Assembly: GCA_963837345.1 (NCBI GenBank)
Contig: CAWIMX010000001.1
Coordinates: 2,170,001-2,234,000, forward strand
DNA length: 64,000 bases
DNA from: CAWIMX01 sp963837345
Lineage (GTDB): Bacteria; Acidobacteriota; Vicinamibacteria; Vicinamibacterales; CAVVIG01
Direction of reading: 5' to 3'
Part shown: positions 18,663-28,257 of the stretch, in pieces
Position numbering within the stretch: the stretch's first letter is position 1
Layout of the letters: each line of letters begins with the position of its first letter
The notes under the pieces: model-generated
What the model was told of the DNA's origin: nothing
The model's database searches: none
Seen by the model: only the letters and a program-made list of their open reading frames with translations
Made by a program: the position numbers and the translations under genes

Positions 18663-19351
18663 GCAACCTGCCTGCCGCGCGATCGGGCGCGGGAGCGCGT
18701 GTGTCGGGAGCGTCGGATGACCCGGCGTAAAGTCCATGCTGTTCAATATGTTGTGCGACGGCAGCCGGCACCAGCCCCGCGATGGAGCGGCCCTCGCCCC
18801 TCAGGCGCCGGATCGCACTGGATGACACGTCGGCGGTCGGGCGATCGAGCAAAACGATCGCCGGCGCCCGACCGCGTTCGAGCGTCTGCGACACGCGCGA
18901 GGCCAGCGCCGGCAGGCGCTGGCCGACGAGGGATGCCTCGAGACCGGGCCGCGAGACGACCGCGAAGTGCGCCAGGTCGAGCACACCTGGATAAGCGTGC
19001 CAGCCTTCGATGTCGGCAAACGCATCGGCCCCGAGAATGAACACGAGGTCGTCTGGGGCGTACCCCTGGGCGAGCAGGCGCGCAAGGCTGTCGGCGGTGT
19101 ACGAAGGCGCCTGGTGGAGGAGTTCGAGATCCGACACGCGCCATCCCCCGCGGCCCGCGACTGCCAGGGCCGCCATCGCGAACCGGTGATAGCTCGACGC
19201 GCGCGGCTGCGGCCGATGGGGCGGGTTGTTCGCAGGCATGATCACCAGGCCCTCGAGCCTGAGCGCCGCCTGTGCGGCCGCGGCGGCGTCCAGGTGCCCG
19301 CAGTGGATCGGGTCGAAGGATTCCGCCGAGGATGCCGATCCGCCCCGTCAC
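18649..19351 (-). CDS. nadD: Nicotinate-nucleotide adenylyltransferase (one frame break)
   Basis: Makes deamido-NAD from nicotinate mononucleotide and ATP. The GTG start (19351) overlaps the obgE stop (GTGA). The N-terminus reads VTGRIGILGG, then the frame breaks at the nucleotidyl-transfer motif: removing one base from GGATTCC (plus strand 19318-19324) gives GGSFDPIHCGHLDAA, the canonical T/HxGH-type motif. The rest is intact (VIMPANNPPH, FILGADAFADIEGWHAY, STSS-like DVSSSAIRRLRG). Corrected product 233 aa. NadD is usually essential and every other residue is conserved, so I treat the extra base as a sequence error rather than a pseudogene. Confidence 0.85.
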
Positions 19352-20355
19352 AGGCGGGCCCACACCGCGTCGAGGAGCTCGGGAACGCCGGCGCCCGTCA
19401 CGCCGGAGATCCGGAAGAAGGGCAGGCCCAGCGCGTCGGCGCGCTGCTCGAGCGCGGCGATCGCTCCGCTCTCGTCGGTTGGATCGGCGGCGTCCATCTT
19501 GTTGGCGGCGACGAGTTGCGGCTTGGCGGCGAGTGGCGCGTCGAAGAGCGCCAGCTCGCGACGCAAGGTCTCCAGATCCTCGGCCGGCAGGCGTCCACTC
19601 GCGCCCGAGACGTCCACGACATGGACGAGCACCTTCGTCCGCTCGAGATGGCGCAGGAACTGGTGGCCGAGACCGTGGCCGTCGTGGGCGCCCTCAATGA
19701 GGCCGGGCACGTCGGCGAGCACGAAGCTGCGATCGGCATCGAGCCGCACGACGCCGAGGTTCGGCGTCAGCGTCGTGAACGGGTAGTCGGCAATCCGAGG
19801 CCGCGCGGCGGAGACGCGGGCGATCAGCGTGGACTTGCCTGCATTCGGAAAGCCCACGAGCCCGGCGTCGGCGAGCAGCTTCAGCTCGAGGCGCAGGTCC
19901 TTCACTTCGCCCGGCTCGCCGGGCTCGACCCGGCGCGGCGCGCGATTCGTCGACGACGCGAACCGGGCGTTGCCGCGGCCGCCACGGCCTCCGCGCGCCA
20001 CGAGCACCTTCTGGCCCTCCGATGCCAGATCGGCCAGGAGGATCGGTTCGCCGTCCTCGACGCGTTCGTAGACGAGCGTGCCGATCGGAACGGCCAGGTC
20101 GAGGTCGGCACCGCTCGCGCCCGTCCGGTTCGATCCCTGGCCGTGCTGGCCGCGATCGGCGGAGAACTCGGGATGGAAGCGGTAGCTGATCAGCGTGTTG
20201 GTATGGGAGCTTGCGACGACGAAGACCGACCCGCCATGACCGCCGTCGCCGCCGCTCGGACCGCCCCGCGGCACGAACTTTTCGCGGCGGAAGGCCAGGC
20301 ACCCGCGCCCGCCGTCGCCGGCGGCGATGTGGATATCGACTTCGTCGACGAACAT
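19348..20355 (-). CDS. obgE: GTPase Obg
   Basis: 335 aa. The Gly-rich Obg fold (residues 1-158) contains the expected GGRGGRGN and FASSTNRAPR segments; the G domain has GFPNAGKST (G1, about residue 165), the switch TTLTPNLG, DVPGLIEGA (G3) and NKMD (G4). Obg acts in 50S assembly and stress control. It lies between rpmA and nadD, the classical rplU-rpmA-obg order. No C-terminal OCT extension is present. ATG 20355 is 22 bases after the rpmA stop. Confidence 0.97.
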   Translation of the reverse strand: MFVDEVDIHIAAGDGGRGCLAFRREKFVPRGGPSGGDGGHGGSVFVVASSHTNTLISYRFHPEFSADRGQHGQGSNRTGASGADLDLAVPIGTLVYERVEDGEPILLADLASEGQKVLVARGGRGGRGNARFASSTNRAPRRVEPGEPGEVKDLRLELKLLADAGLVGFPNAGKSTLIARVSAARPRIADYPFTTLTPNLGVVRLDADRSFVLADVPGLIEGAHDGHGLGHQFLRHLERTKVLVHVVDVSGASGRLPAEDLETLRRELALFDAPLAAKPQLVAANKMDAADPTDESGAIAALEQRADALGLPFFRISGVTGAGVPELLDAVWARL

Positions 20356-20377
20356 CAGGCGGGAGACGCCCTCTCGG

Positions 20378-20635
20378 TCACTCCACGGGCACGACGCTCA
20401 CGACGCGTCCACGCTCGCCGTGGTCTTCGAACCGGACGCGGCCGGTCGCCTTCGCAAAGATCGTGTCGTCCTTGCCGAGGCCCGCATTGAGCCCGGGCCG
20501 GAAGCGGCGGCCGCGCTGCCGGACGATGATCGTGCCGCCGCTGACGAGGTTGCCGTCGTGCGCTTTCACGCCGAGGCGCTGCGAGTTCGAATCGCGGCCG
20601 TTGCGGGAGCTGCCTTGTCCTTTTTTGTGAGCCAC
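20378..20635 (-). CDS. rpmA: 50S ribosomal protein L27
   Basis: 85 aa from GTG 20635 (MAHKKGQGSSRNGRDSNSQRLG). The N-terminal HKKGQGSSRNGRDS is the universal L27 tail that reaches the peptidyl-transferase centre; there is no cleavable Firmicutes-type extension. C-terminal FRPGLNAGLGKDDTIFA is also typical. The start is a GTG, unusual for a ribosomal protein, but no ATG is near. Second gene of the rplU-rpmA-obgE set. Confidence 0.96.
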   Translation of the reverse strand: MAHKKGQGSSRNGRDSNSQRLGVKAHDGNLVSGGTIIVRQRGRRFRPGLNAGLGKDDTIFAKATGRVRFEDHGERGRVVSVVPVE

Positions 20636-20660
20636 TTCTTGAACCTCGAAATCGCCGCGA

Positions 20661-20975
20661 CTAGACGAGAATGCCGGTGACGCGCACGCGCGTGAACGTC
20701 GCGCGATGCCCTGTCGTGCGGCGCATGCCCTTGCGGCGCTTCTTCTTGAAGACGCGGACCTTCGGCCCCCGCGCCTCACCGTCGACGACGGCCTCGACGC
20801 GGGCGTTGGCGACGAACGGCGCGCCCGCCAGCACTTCACCGCCATCGGTTTCGACGAGCAGCACTTCCGCGAGGGTCAGCTTCGCGCCTGGTTCGCCCGC
20901 CGTGCCGTCGAGGAGCACGGTCTCGCCCGGCACGACCCGATGCTGACGGCCACCCGCCTGGATGATTGCGTACAT
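20661..20975 (-). CDS. rplU: 50S ribosomal protein L21
   Basis: 104 aa from ATG 20975 (MYAIIQAGGRQHRVVPGE), matching the universal L21 N-terminus; the 8 extra codons upstream to 20999 are not needed. The C-terminal KVRVFKKKRRKGMRRTTGHRATFTRVRVTGI is the RNA-binding signature. 25 bases separate it from rpmA. In many bacteria an RNA leader autoregulates this operon, but the 51 bases before rplU are too short to show one. Confidence 0.97.
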   Translation of the reverse strand: MYAIIQAGGRQHRVVPGETVLLDGTAGEPGAKLTLAEVLLVETDGGEVLAGAPFVANARVEAVVDGEARGPKVRVFKKKRRKGMRRTTGHRATFTRVRVTGILV

Positions 20976-21026
20976 GACGTGTCCCTCTCCGATCGCCACA
21001 AAAGAAGTAGCTTACCAGAAGACCGG

Positions 21027-21785
21027 CTACTTCAACAGGACGCGGGTGCCGCGGATCTTCTGACTGCTCAGCGCGCCGAGAAAGTTCGGCACGAGGCGGT
21101 CCATCAATTCGAAATACGAGGACAGCGCCGGCGTGTTCGTCTCGGGACCGTAGAGCACTTCCTCGCGATAGGTCTCCGAATAGAGCGTCGCGCCGGTCCG
21201 GCCGTCGATGAAGACGAATTTCGGACGCAGCACGAAGCCCTTGCGCTCCTGGAAGGTGCGGACGGGCACGACGCTGCGCCGGCCGAACGCGTCGTAGACT
21301 TCGGTCTCGCGCTGAACGTAGCCCGACCGCTCGTTGGGCGCGAAGAGCACCGTCCCGGTGACGATGAGCGGACTTTGAAATTCCTCGCCGAGCCGCTTCC
21401 AGTACGCGACGTTGGCAAAGAGGCGTTCGTACGGCTCGAGGTCCTTCTCGTCCTTGATCTGCTCGGGCAGCGGCGTGCGGGCGTCGGTGTCGGCGGCCGC
21501 GGCGCCGGCCTCGGCGTTCTGATCGCGGGCGATTTGATCGAGGGCCAGCACGTCGGCGTCGATGACGCGCAGCGAGGATTTCGTCCGGAGCTGGCTGCGG
21601 AGCAGGCGGACGGTTTCCTGGTTGATGTCGACGTCCTGGTTGCCGCCGGTGACGAAGCCGGCGATCAACACGCGCTGGAACGCCGAGACGTCGAGCTTCG
21701 GCTGGATCGGGGTTTCGATGGGAATCTCGAACATCGCCGGGCCGCACCCGATGGCTGCGGCGGCGAGAAGCGACGACACGGCCAT
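21027..21785 (-). CDS. Putative lipoprotein (252 aa), unknown function
   Basis: Starts MAVSSLLAAAAIGCGPAM, where AIGC is a plausible lipobox (Cys about 14), although a positively charged n-region is missing; translation may begin upstream. The mature part has PIQPKLDVSAFQRVLIAGF, a segment like those opening CsgG/LpoB-type proteins, then ETVRLLRSQLRTKSSLRVID and a beta-rich half with FVFIDGRTGATLYSETYREE. That pattern (N-terminal nucleotide-fold-like TolB/CsgG-like, then 'DGRTGATLYSETY') suggests an outer-membrane lipoprotein in a transport or assembly system. I do not recognise a specific family. Lies 51 bases before rplU and may precede it in transcription. Confidence 0.72.
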   Translation of the reverse strand: MAVSSLLAAAAIGCGPAMFEIPIETPIQPKLDVSAFQRVLIAGFVTGGNQDVDINQETVRLLRSQLRTKSSLRVIDADVLALDQIARDQNAEAGAAAADTDARTPLPEQIKDEKDLEPYERLFANVAYWKRLGEEFQSPLIVTGTVLFAPNERSGYVQRETEVYDAFGRRSVVPVRTFQERKGFVLRPKFVFIDGRTGATLYSETYREEVLYGPETNTPALSSYFELMDRLVPNFLGALSSQKIRGTRVLLK

Positions 21786-21807
21786 TCGCAGCGCGACGGG
21801 GATGCGC

Positions 21808-22161
21808 CTAGGACTGTTCGTGCTGAGCCGTGCGGTCATTGATTTCCTTGAACAGGTCGTAGTTCTGGCGGATCTGCTGATTGTTCGGCTCGAGCTCGAG
21901 CGCCTTTTCATAGGCGCGCCGGGCGCGATCCAGCTGCCCTTCATGCTCGTATCCGACCGCCAGGTCGTTGTACGCCGCGGCATAGGTCGGATCGATTTCG
22001 ACCGCCTTCTCCCATCGGAACACGGCTTCGCGCCAGAGTCCGCGCTGCGCCACATTGATGCCGAACGCCACCTCGGCGCGCGCGTCGCTCCGGGCATCGG
22101 CGAAGGATGGCGTCGGGACGAACAGCAGAGCCGTCAGGAGGGCGAGGGCTCGAAAAACCAT
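21808..22161 (-). CDS. Small exported TPR protein
   Basis: 117 aa. Sec signal MVFRALALLTALLFVPTPSFA, then two to three TPR-like helical hairpins (GLWREAVFRWEKAVEIDPTYAAAYNDLAVGYEHEGQLDRARRAYEKALELEPNNQQIRQNY). ATG 22161 is preferred over GTG 22167 because AGGTG lies at good spacing. Periplasmic scaffold; partner probably the lipoprotein encoded 22 bases downstream at 21027-21785, since both are exported and adjacent. Confidence 0.8.
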   Translation of the reverse strand: MVFRALALLTALLFVPTPSFADARSDARAEVAFGINVAQRGLWREAVFRWEKAVEIDPTYAAAYNDLAVGYEHEGQLDRARRAYEKALELEPNNQQIRQNYDLFKEINDRTAQHEQS

Positions 22162-22222
22162 GATCACCTGGACGATCCCACTATAGGAGGGAATTTGGGC
22201 ACTGGCAAGACATCCGCAGGCC

Positions 22223-22228
22223 TATAAT
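22223..22228 (+). promoter_or_regulatory. -10 element for dprA
   Basis: A perfect TATAAT 128 bases before the dprA start, in the 194-base divergent gap between the TPR gene and dprA. CTGGCA (22202-22207) is the nearest -35-like hexamer but the spacing (15) is short. Confidence 0.4.
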
Positions 22229-22355
22229 CAAGGTTGGGAGGTCGAGTCCAGCCGTGTGTTTCGCGGCGGACCGCGCCTCCCTTACTGTTGTACCCGGCGG
22301 ATCCGGAGGGGCGGGGCGGGGCGGCGCGGCCGCCAGGCGCGGAAAGGGGCCGCCC

Positions 22356-23408
22356 ATGTCCGATCTTGCGGATCTCGTCGCGTTGTCCCTGCTCCCATCG
22401 TCGTGGTGGCGACCCGCCGCCGAGCGGCTGCGCGCCGGCAATCCGCCGGGCACCGTGCTGGCGCGGTTGCTGGCGTCGCGGCGTCACGAGAAGGGGCTCG
22501 AACGCGTGCGGGCCGAGGCCGCTGCAGCCGTGGCCCGCGGCGCCGCGCGCGGGCTCCGGGCGGTCGAGTGGTCGGATGCCGCCTATCCGCCGGCGCTCGC
22601 CGCGATCGTCGATCCGCCGTTCGTGCTCTGGGTCGAGGGTCACGTCGAGACGCTGCACGGACCCGCCGTCGCGCTCGTCGGCTCACGCGCCGCGTCGTCC
22701 TATGCCGTGACGGTTGCCGAGCGCCTCGCGCGCGACCTCGCGGCGGCGGGCGTGGCCGTGGTGAGCGGCCTGGCGCGCGGCGTCGACGCGGCGGCGCATC
22801 GCGGGGCGCTCGAGGGCGACGGCGTCACCGTGGCGGTGTGCGGGTCGGGCGCCGACGTGGTGTACCCGCGTGAGCACGCGGGGCTGGCGCGGGCGGTCGC
22901 GGAGGCCGGCGCGCTGGTGAGCGAGCTGGCGCCGGGCACGCCGCCGCAGCCGCACTTCTTCCCCCTGCGCAATCGGATCATCAGCGGGCTCTCGCGCGCC
23001 ATCGTCGTGATCGAGGCGGGCGAGAAGAGCGGCTCGCTCATCACCGCGCGGATGGCGCTCGAACAGGGTCGCGACGTGCTGGCGGTGCCCGGGAGCGTGC
23101 TTGGCCCGCGAAACCGGGGCGCGCACGCCCTGCTGCGCGACGGGGCAAAGATTGTGGAGACTGCGGACGATATTCTCGACGAGCTCGGTGCAGCGCTCCC
23201 GGGGACGCACCGACCGCCGGGCCGGGCGGCCGACGACGCGCTGCTCGAGTGCCTGACGCCGGGCGAAGCGTGCGATCTGGACGCGATTGCGGCGCGATCG
23301 GGCCTCGACCCGGCGCGGCTGCTGCCGCGGCTGCTGGCGCTGGAGCTGGCAGGCGCGATCCGGCGGGCCGGCGGCGGGCGATTCGTGCGGGTTGACATCC
23401 CGTGTTAG
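22356..23408 (+). CDS. dprA: DNA processing protein DprA
   Basis: 350 aa from ATG 22356 (MSDLADLVALSLLP). DprA loads RecA on incoming single-stranded DNA during transformation. The Rossmann core shows VALVGSRAASSYAVTVAERLARDLAAAGVAVVSGLARGVDAAAHRGAL, PLRNRIISGLS and EKSGSLITARMALEQGRDVLAVPG, with a C-terminal winged-helix (DLDAIAARSGLDPARLLPRLLALELAGAIRR). The frame extends to 22254 through a Gly/Arg-rich stretch not expected in the protein. topA starts 12 bases after its stop; dprA-topA is a widely conserved pair. Confidence 0.94.
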   Translation: MSDLADLVALSLLPSSWWRPAAERLRAGNPPGTVLARLLASRRHEKGLERVRAEAAAAVARGAARGLRAVEWSDAAYPPALAAIVDPPFVLWVEGHVETLHGPAVALVGSRAASSYAVTVAERLARDLAAAGVAVVSGLARGVDAAAHRGALEGDGVTVAVCGSGADVVYPREHAGLARAVAEAGALVSELAPGTPPQPHFFPLRNRIISGLSRAIVVIEAGEKSGSLITARMALEQGRDVLAVPGSVLGPRNRGAHALLRDGAKIVETADDILDELGAALPGTHRPPGRAADDALLECLTPGEACDLDAIAARSGLDPARLLPRLLALELAGAIRRAGGGRFVRVDIPC

Positions 23409-23420
23409 GGTGAAAGAGAC

Positions 23421-25867
23421 ATGGCAAAAATGCTCGTGGTGGTCGAGTCGCCGGCAAAGGCGAAGACCATCAACAAGTATCTCGGCCGCGACTACAAGGT
23501 CGTGGCCTCGATGGGCCACATCCGCGATCTGCCCAAGAGCAAGCTGGGCGTCGAGGTGGACAACGACTTCGCGGAAGAGTACGAGTCGATTCCCGCGCGC
23601 AAGAAGGTCATCAAGGATCTGAAGGACGCCGCGAAGGACGCGACGGAAATCTATGTGGCGACCGACCCCGATCGCGAGGGCGAAGCCATCGGCTGGCACG
23701 TGGCGCGCGAGCTGGCGGGGAAGAAGCGCAAGATTCACCGCCTGATGTTCAACGAGATCACCAAGAAGGCGGTGCAGGAGGCGTTCAAACACCCGCGGGT
23801 GATCGACGAGAAGATGGTCGACGCGCAGCGCGCGCGGCGCGTGCTCGATCGGCTTGTCGGCTACAAGATCAGCCCGATCCTCTGGGACAAGGTCCGGCGC
23901 GGACTGAGCGCGGGTCGCGTGCAGTCGGTCGCGCTCCGGCTCGTCTCTGATCGCGAGGCGGAGATCGAGAAGTTCGTGCCCGAGGAGTACTGGCACGTCT
24001 TCGCGCGGCTTGCCGGCAGCCAGCCGCCCGAGTTCGACGCCAAGCTTCTCAAGAAGAGCGGCGAGGCGATCAAGGTCTCGAATCAGGAGCAATCGCAGGC
24101 CGTCGTCGCGGCTCTGGAGCACGCCGACTGGCGCGTCGCCTCCGTCCAGGTCAAGGAGCGCAAGCGGCACCCGGCGCCGCCGTTCATCACCAGCAAGCTT
24201 CAGCAGACCGCGCGCTACCCGGTGAAGAAGACGATGATGCTCGCGCAGCAGCTCTACGAAGGCATCGAGCTGCCCGGCCTGGGCGTCGACGGGGCCGTGG
24301 GCCTCATCACCTACATGCGAACCGATTCGGTCCGCGTCGCGGGCGAGGCGTTGACGGCCGTGCGCGACCACATCTCGAAGACCTTCGGAGGGGAGTACCT
24401 GCCGGAGCAGCCGAACGCCTACAAATCGAAGGCCGACGCGCAGGACGCCCACGAGGCGATTCGCCCCACGTCGATGCAGTACGACCCGGAAACCGTGAAG
24501 CCGTACCTCACGCCCGATCAGTACTCGCTCTACCGGCTCATCTGGAATCGCTTCCTGGCGTCGCAGATGACGCCCGCGACCTTCGACGAAACCACGGTGG
24601 ACGTGTCCGCCACGCCGAGGGGCGGCGGCGACGACTTCCTGTTTCGCGTGAAGGGCACGGTCCCGAAGTTCGCCGGCTGGATGGCGGCGTACGGCATGAC
24701 GCCGGGCGAGTCGTCCGACAAGGACGCGGCCGACGACGACGAGGCGGCGTCGGGCGTCCTGCCCGCGCTTGCCGAGGGCGACCGGCTGGATTCTGAAAGC
24801 CCTGAGGCCCGAGCAGAAGTTCACGCAGCCGCCGCCGCGGTTCACGGAAGCGACGCTCGTCAAGGAGCTCGAGGAGAACGGCATCGGGCGGCCGAGCACC
24901 TATGCCTCCATCATCGGCGTGCTCCAGGATCGCAGCTACGTCAACAAGCTCGAGGGCAAGTTCAAGCCGACCGCGCTCGGCCGAATCATCACCGACCTGC
25001 TGACCAAGAGCTTCCACGACATCCTCGACGTCGAGTACACGCGCAATCTCGAAGAGGATCTGGACAAGATCGAGCAGGGTTCGACGAACCGCGTCAAGAC
25101 GCTGTCGGAGTTCTACAAGAAGTTCAAGAAGGATCTGACCCGCGCCGGCAAGGAGATGCAGAACCTCAAGGAGGGGATCAAGACCGACGAGATTCTGCGA
25201 CCGCTGCGGGGCGCCGATGGTGATCAAGGTGGGCAAGTTCGGCCCCTTCGTCGCGTGCAGTGCCTACCCGGAGTGCACGAACACCCGCGAGCTCGAGAAG
25301 AACGAGCCCGAGGGGGAGACCGGCGAGGACGAAATCGAACCGTGCGAGAACTGCGGCCGGCCCATGGTCGTCAAGCGAGGCCGCTTCGGGCAGTTCCTCG
25401 CATGCTCCGGCTATCCCGAATGCAAGACCACGCGCAAGTTGATTGCCACCAAGCAGGGCGGCCTGCGCGCGGCCAAGCCGGATCAGGTGCTCGAGGAGCG
25501 GTGCCCGCGCTGCGGCAACAACCTCGTGATCAAGCAGGGCCGGTTCGGCGAATTCACGGCGTGCACCAGCTATCCCACCTGCCGCTACATCAAGCACAAG
25601 ACGACCGGCGTCAAGTGTCCCAAGGACGCCGACAAGGGCGGCGAGATCGTCGAACGCAAGTCCAAGCGCGGCAAGCTGTTCTTCGGCTGCTCCAACTATC
25701 CCGACTGCGACTTCGTCTCGTGGAACCGGCCCATCGCCGAGCCGTGCCCGAAGTGCGGCGCGCCGTTTCTGGTGGAGAAGATCACGAAGAAGCACGGGCG
25801 GCAGCTGCTCTGCCAGAACGAGGAGTGCGACTACTCGCGCGCGGAAGAACTGGTCGAAGTGGGCTAG
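23421..25867 (+). CDS. topA: DNA topoisomerase I (two frame breaks)
   Basis: Type IA topoisomerase that relaxes negative supercoils. The Toprim domain opens VVVESPAKAKTINKYLGRDY and contains DPDREGEAIGWH; catalytic Tyr 298 is in GLITYMRTDSVRV. The frame breaks near 24791 and near 25193. At both sites the plus strand reads GATTC where GATC would restore continuity: first EGDRLDLKALRPEQKFTQPPPRF, then KTDEICDRCGAPMVIK. With both corrected the product is 814 aa with four C-terminal zinc-finger repeats (CDRCG, CENCGRP, CPRCGN, CPKCGAP with matching CxYPxC partners). TopA is essential in most bacteria, so these are most likely consensus errors. Confidence 0.9.
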
Positions 25868-25914
25868 CGAAGAGGCCTCGAACACTTCGAGGAACCCCCG
25901 AGCACCTTGTCGAT

Positions 25915-27300
25915 ATGATCACCATCGTCGGCGGCGGACTCGCCGGCTCCGAGGCGGCGTGGCAGGCCGTCGGGCAGGGCGTGCCCGTGCAGCTGTACGA
26001 GATGCGCCCGACCCGCCCGACCCCCGTCCACAAGACCGGCGGTCTCGCCGAACTGGTGTGCAGCAATTCGTTTCGCGGCGACAAGCTCGACAATGCCGTC
26101 GGTCTGCTCAAGGAGGAGATGCGCCGGCTCGGGTCGCTCGTGATGCGGGCCGCGGAAGCCAGCCGCGTGCCGGCAGGCGCGGCGTTGGCCGTCGATCGCG
26201 AGCGATTTTCCGCCCTCGTCTCCGATGAGCTGACGCGGCACCCGCTCGTGACGATTCTTCGCGACGAAGTGACGGCCGTGCCGCCCTCGTCCGAGGCCCG
26301 GCCGGTCATCCTGGCGACCGGTCCGCTGACGTCCGACGCGCTGGCCGCGGACATTGCCCGACTGATCGGGCAGGAGGCGCTCTATTTCTACGACGCGATC
26401 AGCCCGATCGTGCTCGCCGAGAGCATCGATCGCTCGAGAGCCTTTCGCGCCTCACGCTGGAATCGCCACCTGGGGCCGCCGCCTCCGGCCGTCGGCGCGG
26501 GTCCCGCCTGCGGCCAGGACGACGGGGAAGGCGACTATCTGAACTGTCCGTTCACCACGGACGAGTATGCCCGCTTCTACGACGCGCTCACGCACGCCGA
26601 ATCGGCAACCATCCACGATTTCGACAAGGAGCGCTTCTTCGAGGGGTGCCTCCCGATCGAAGTGATGGCCCATCGCGGCCCCGACACGCTCCGCTTCGGC
26701 CCGATGAAACCGGTGGGCCTGACCGATCCGCGCACCGGACGGCAGCCCTACGCGGTCGTCCAGCTCCGTCAGGATACGCTCGCCGGCGATCACTACAGCC
26801 TCGTCGGATTCCAGACGCAGCTGAAATGGGGGGAGCAGGCCCGCGTGCTCCGGCTCGTGCCGGGGCTCGAGCACGCCGAATTCGTCCGTTTCGGCATGGT
26901 GCACCGCAATACGTACGTCAACGGGCCGCTCGTGGTACGCGACACCTGGCAGTCGCTGCGGCGCCCCACACTCTTTTTCGCGGGACAGATGTCGGGCGTC
27001 GAGGGCTACGTCGAATCCGCGGCATCGGGGCTGATTGCGGGCTTGAATGCGGCGGCGATGGTCCGCGGCCACTCGCCGTCCGCGCCACCGAGGTCGACCG
27101 CCGTCGGCGCGCTGGCACACTACGTGTCGCACGCGAACCCCGCGCACTACGAGCCGTCGAACATCACCTTCGGCATCATGGAGCCGCTGGCCGGCTCGGC
27201 CCGGGGCCGGGCCGCACGGAAGCTCGCCCTGGCCGAGCGGGCGCTGGCGGATCTGGATCGCTGGAACGCGGATCGTCAACGACTGGCTCCCGTACCGTGA
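25915..27300 (+). CDS. trmFO: tRNA (uracil-54-C5)-methyltransferase, folate/FAD-dependent
   Basis: 461 aa. It makes ribothymidine at position 54 of tRNA using methylene-tetrahydrofolate and FADH2. The N-terminal FAD fold MITIVGGGLAGSEAAWQ (GxGxxG) and LYEMRP, then ELVCSNSFRGD (catalytic-region Cys), YLNCPFT, FEGCLPIEVMA and FFAGQMSGVEGYVESAASGL, are all TrmFO hallmarks. ATG 25915 lies 47 bases after topA. Its stop overlaps the GTG start of the recombinase gene (GTGA). TrmFO rather than TrmA use is typical of Firmicutes, delta-proteobacteria and Acidobacteriota. Confidence 0.96.
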   Translation: MITIVGGGLAGSEAAWQAVGQGVPVQLYEMRPTRPTPVHKTGGLAELVCSNSFRGDKLDNAVGLLKEEMRRLGSLVMRAAEASRVPAGAALAVDRERFSALVSDELTRHPLVTILRDEVTAVPPSSEARPVILATGPLTSDALAADIARLIGQEALYFYDAISPIVLAESIDRSRAFRASRWNRHLGPPPPAVGAGPACGQDDGEGDYLNCPFTTDEYARFYDALTHAESATIHDFDKERFFEGCLPIEVMAHRGPDTLRFGPMKPVGLTDPRTGRQPYAVVQLRQDTLAGDHYSLVGFQTQLKWGEQARVLRLVPGLEHAEFVRFGMVHRNTYVNGPLVVRDTWQSLRRPTLFFAGQMSGVEGYVESAASGLIAGLNAAAMVRGHSPSAPPRSTAVGALAHYVSHANPAHYEPSNITFGIMEPLAGSARGRAARKLALAERALADLDRWNADRQRLAPVP

Positions 27301-28253
27301 GCCCCTCCAGTCCGTCGGATCATCTGAAGGCGTTCCTGGCCTACCTCCGGCTGAACCGCAACGCCTCGGCCCACACGGTGCGGGCCTACGAGAGCGACCT
27401 GGCGCAGTTCCTGGACCATGTGGCGGCGACCTCCGGCGTCAGGCGTTCGGCGTTGGGCGTGGAGGCGCTGACGCGCGACGCGATTCGCGCCTTCCTCGGC
27501 GGCCTGCATGCCGGAGGTCGATCCCGGGCGACGGCGGCCCGCAAGCTCGCGGCGCTTCGCACGTTCTTGAAATATCTGCGCCGCGAAGGATGGCTCGAGG
27601 ACGATCCGGGCGGTCTGGTCGCCACACCGAAGCGCGACGTGCGGATGCCGGCGCATCTGTCGGAAGCGGAGATGACGGCGCTCATCGAGGCGGCGTCGAG
27701 CCCGACGCCGCTCGGCCGGCGCGACCGCGCGATCCTCGAGCTGGTCTATGCGTCGGGCCTGCGCGTGAGCGAGCTCGTGGGGCTGGATCTCGAGGACGTG
27801 AACCTGCGGGCCCGCATGGTGCGGGTGCTCGGCAAGGGGGGCAAGCCCCGCCTCGTGCCGTTCAACACGTCTGCGGCCTCGGCGCTCCGCGCGTACCTGA
27901 CGGATCGGGACCTGCTGGCGGCCGCGGGGCAGGCGGCGCGGCCCGCCCGTGGCCACGGACGGCGCGATCCCGTATTTCTCAACTATCGCGGCGGGCGGCT
28001 CACCACGCGCAGCGTCGACCGGGTGGTGCGCCGCTACGTCGCAGCGTCGAGCGCGCGTCTCGGCATCAGTCCCCACGCCCTGCGGCATTCGTTTGCCACG
28101 CACCTCCTGCAGCGGGGCGCCGACCTGCGCGCCATTCAGGAGCTACTCGGGCACGCCCGGCTCAGCACCACCGAGCGCTACACGCATGTGAACGCGGCAC
28201 AGCTCCTCGAGGTCTACAAGCGGAGCCATCCGAGAGCCAGGCAGGGCGGATAG
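27297..28253 (+). CDS. xerD: Tyrosine recombinase, XerC/XerD type
   Basis: 318 aa. N-terminal SAM-like core-binding domain (FLAYLRLNRNASAHTVRAYESDLAQFL) and C-terminal catalytic domain with Arg in ASGLRVSELVGL, Lys in GKGGKPR, HALRH and GHARLSTTERYTHV giving the R-K-H-R-H-Y set. Such proteins resolve chromosome dimers at dif. Context topA-trmFO-xer is the conserved chromosomal arrangement, so this is a housekeeping recombinase and not a phage integrase. XerC versus XerD cannot be told from sequence alone. GTG 27297 overlaps the trmFO stop. A G-rich repeat begins immediately after the stop. Confidence 0.92.
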   Translation: MSPSSPSDHLKAFLAYLRLNRNASAHTVRAYESDLAQFLDHVAATSGVRRSALGVEALTRDAIRAFLGGLHAGGRSRATAARKLAALRTFLKYLRREGWLEDDPGGLVATPKRDVRMPAHLSEAEMTALIEAASSPTPLGRRDRAILELVYASGLRVSELVGLDLEDVNLRARMVRVLGKGGKPRLVPFNTSAASALRAYLTDRDLLAAAGQAARPARGHGRRDPVFLNYRGGRLTTRSVDRVVRRYVAASSARLGISPHALRHSFATHLLQRGADLRAIQELLGHARLSTTERYTHVNAAQLLEVYKRSHPRARQGG

Positions 28254-28257
28254 GTCA

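Noticed and set aside
24780..25220. topA as a genuine pseudogene or programmed frameshift
   Set aside because: Both breaks are single extra T at GATC with full conservation around, no slippery heptamer or stimulatory hairpin, and the gene is essential in most bacteria.
27297..28253. Phage or integron integrase
   Set aside because: Position after topA-trmFO and the sequence motifs match chromosomal XerC/D; no att repeats or phage genes nearby.
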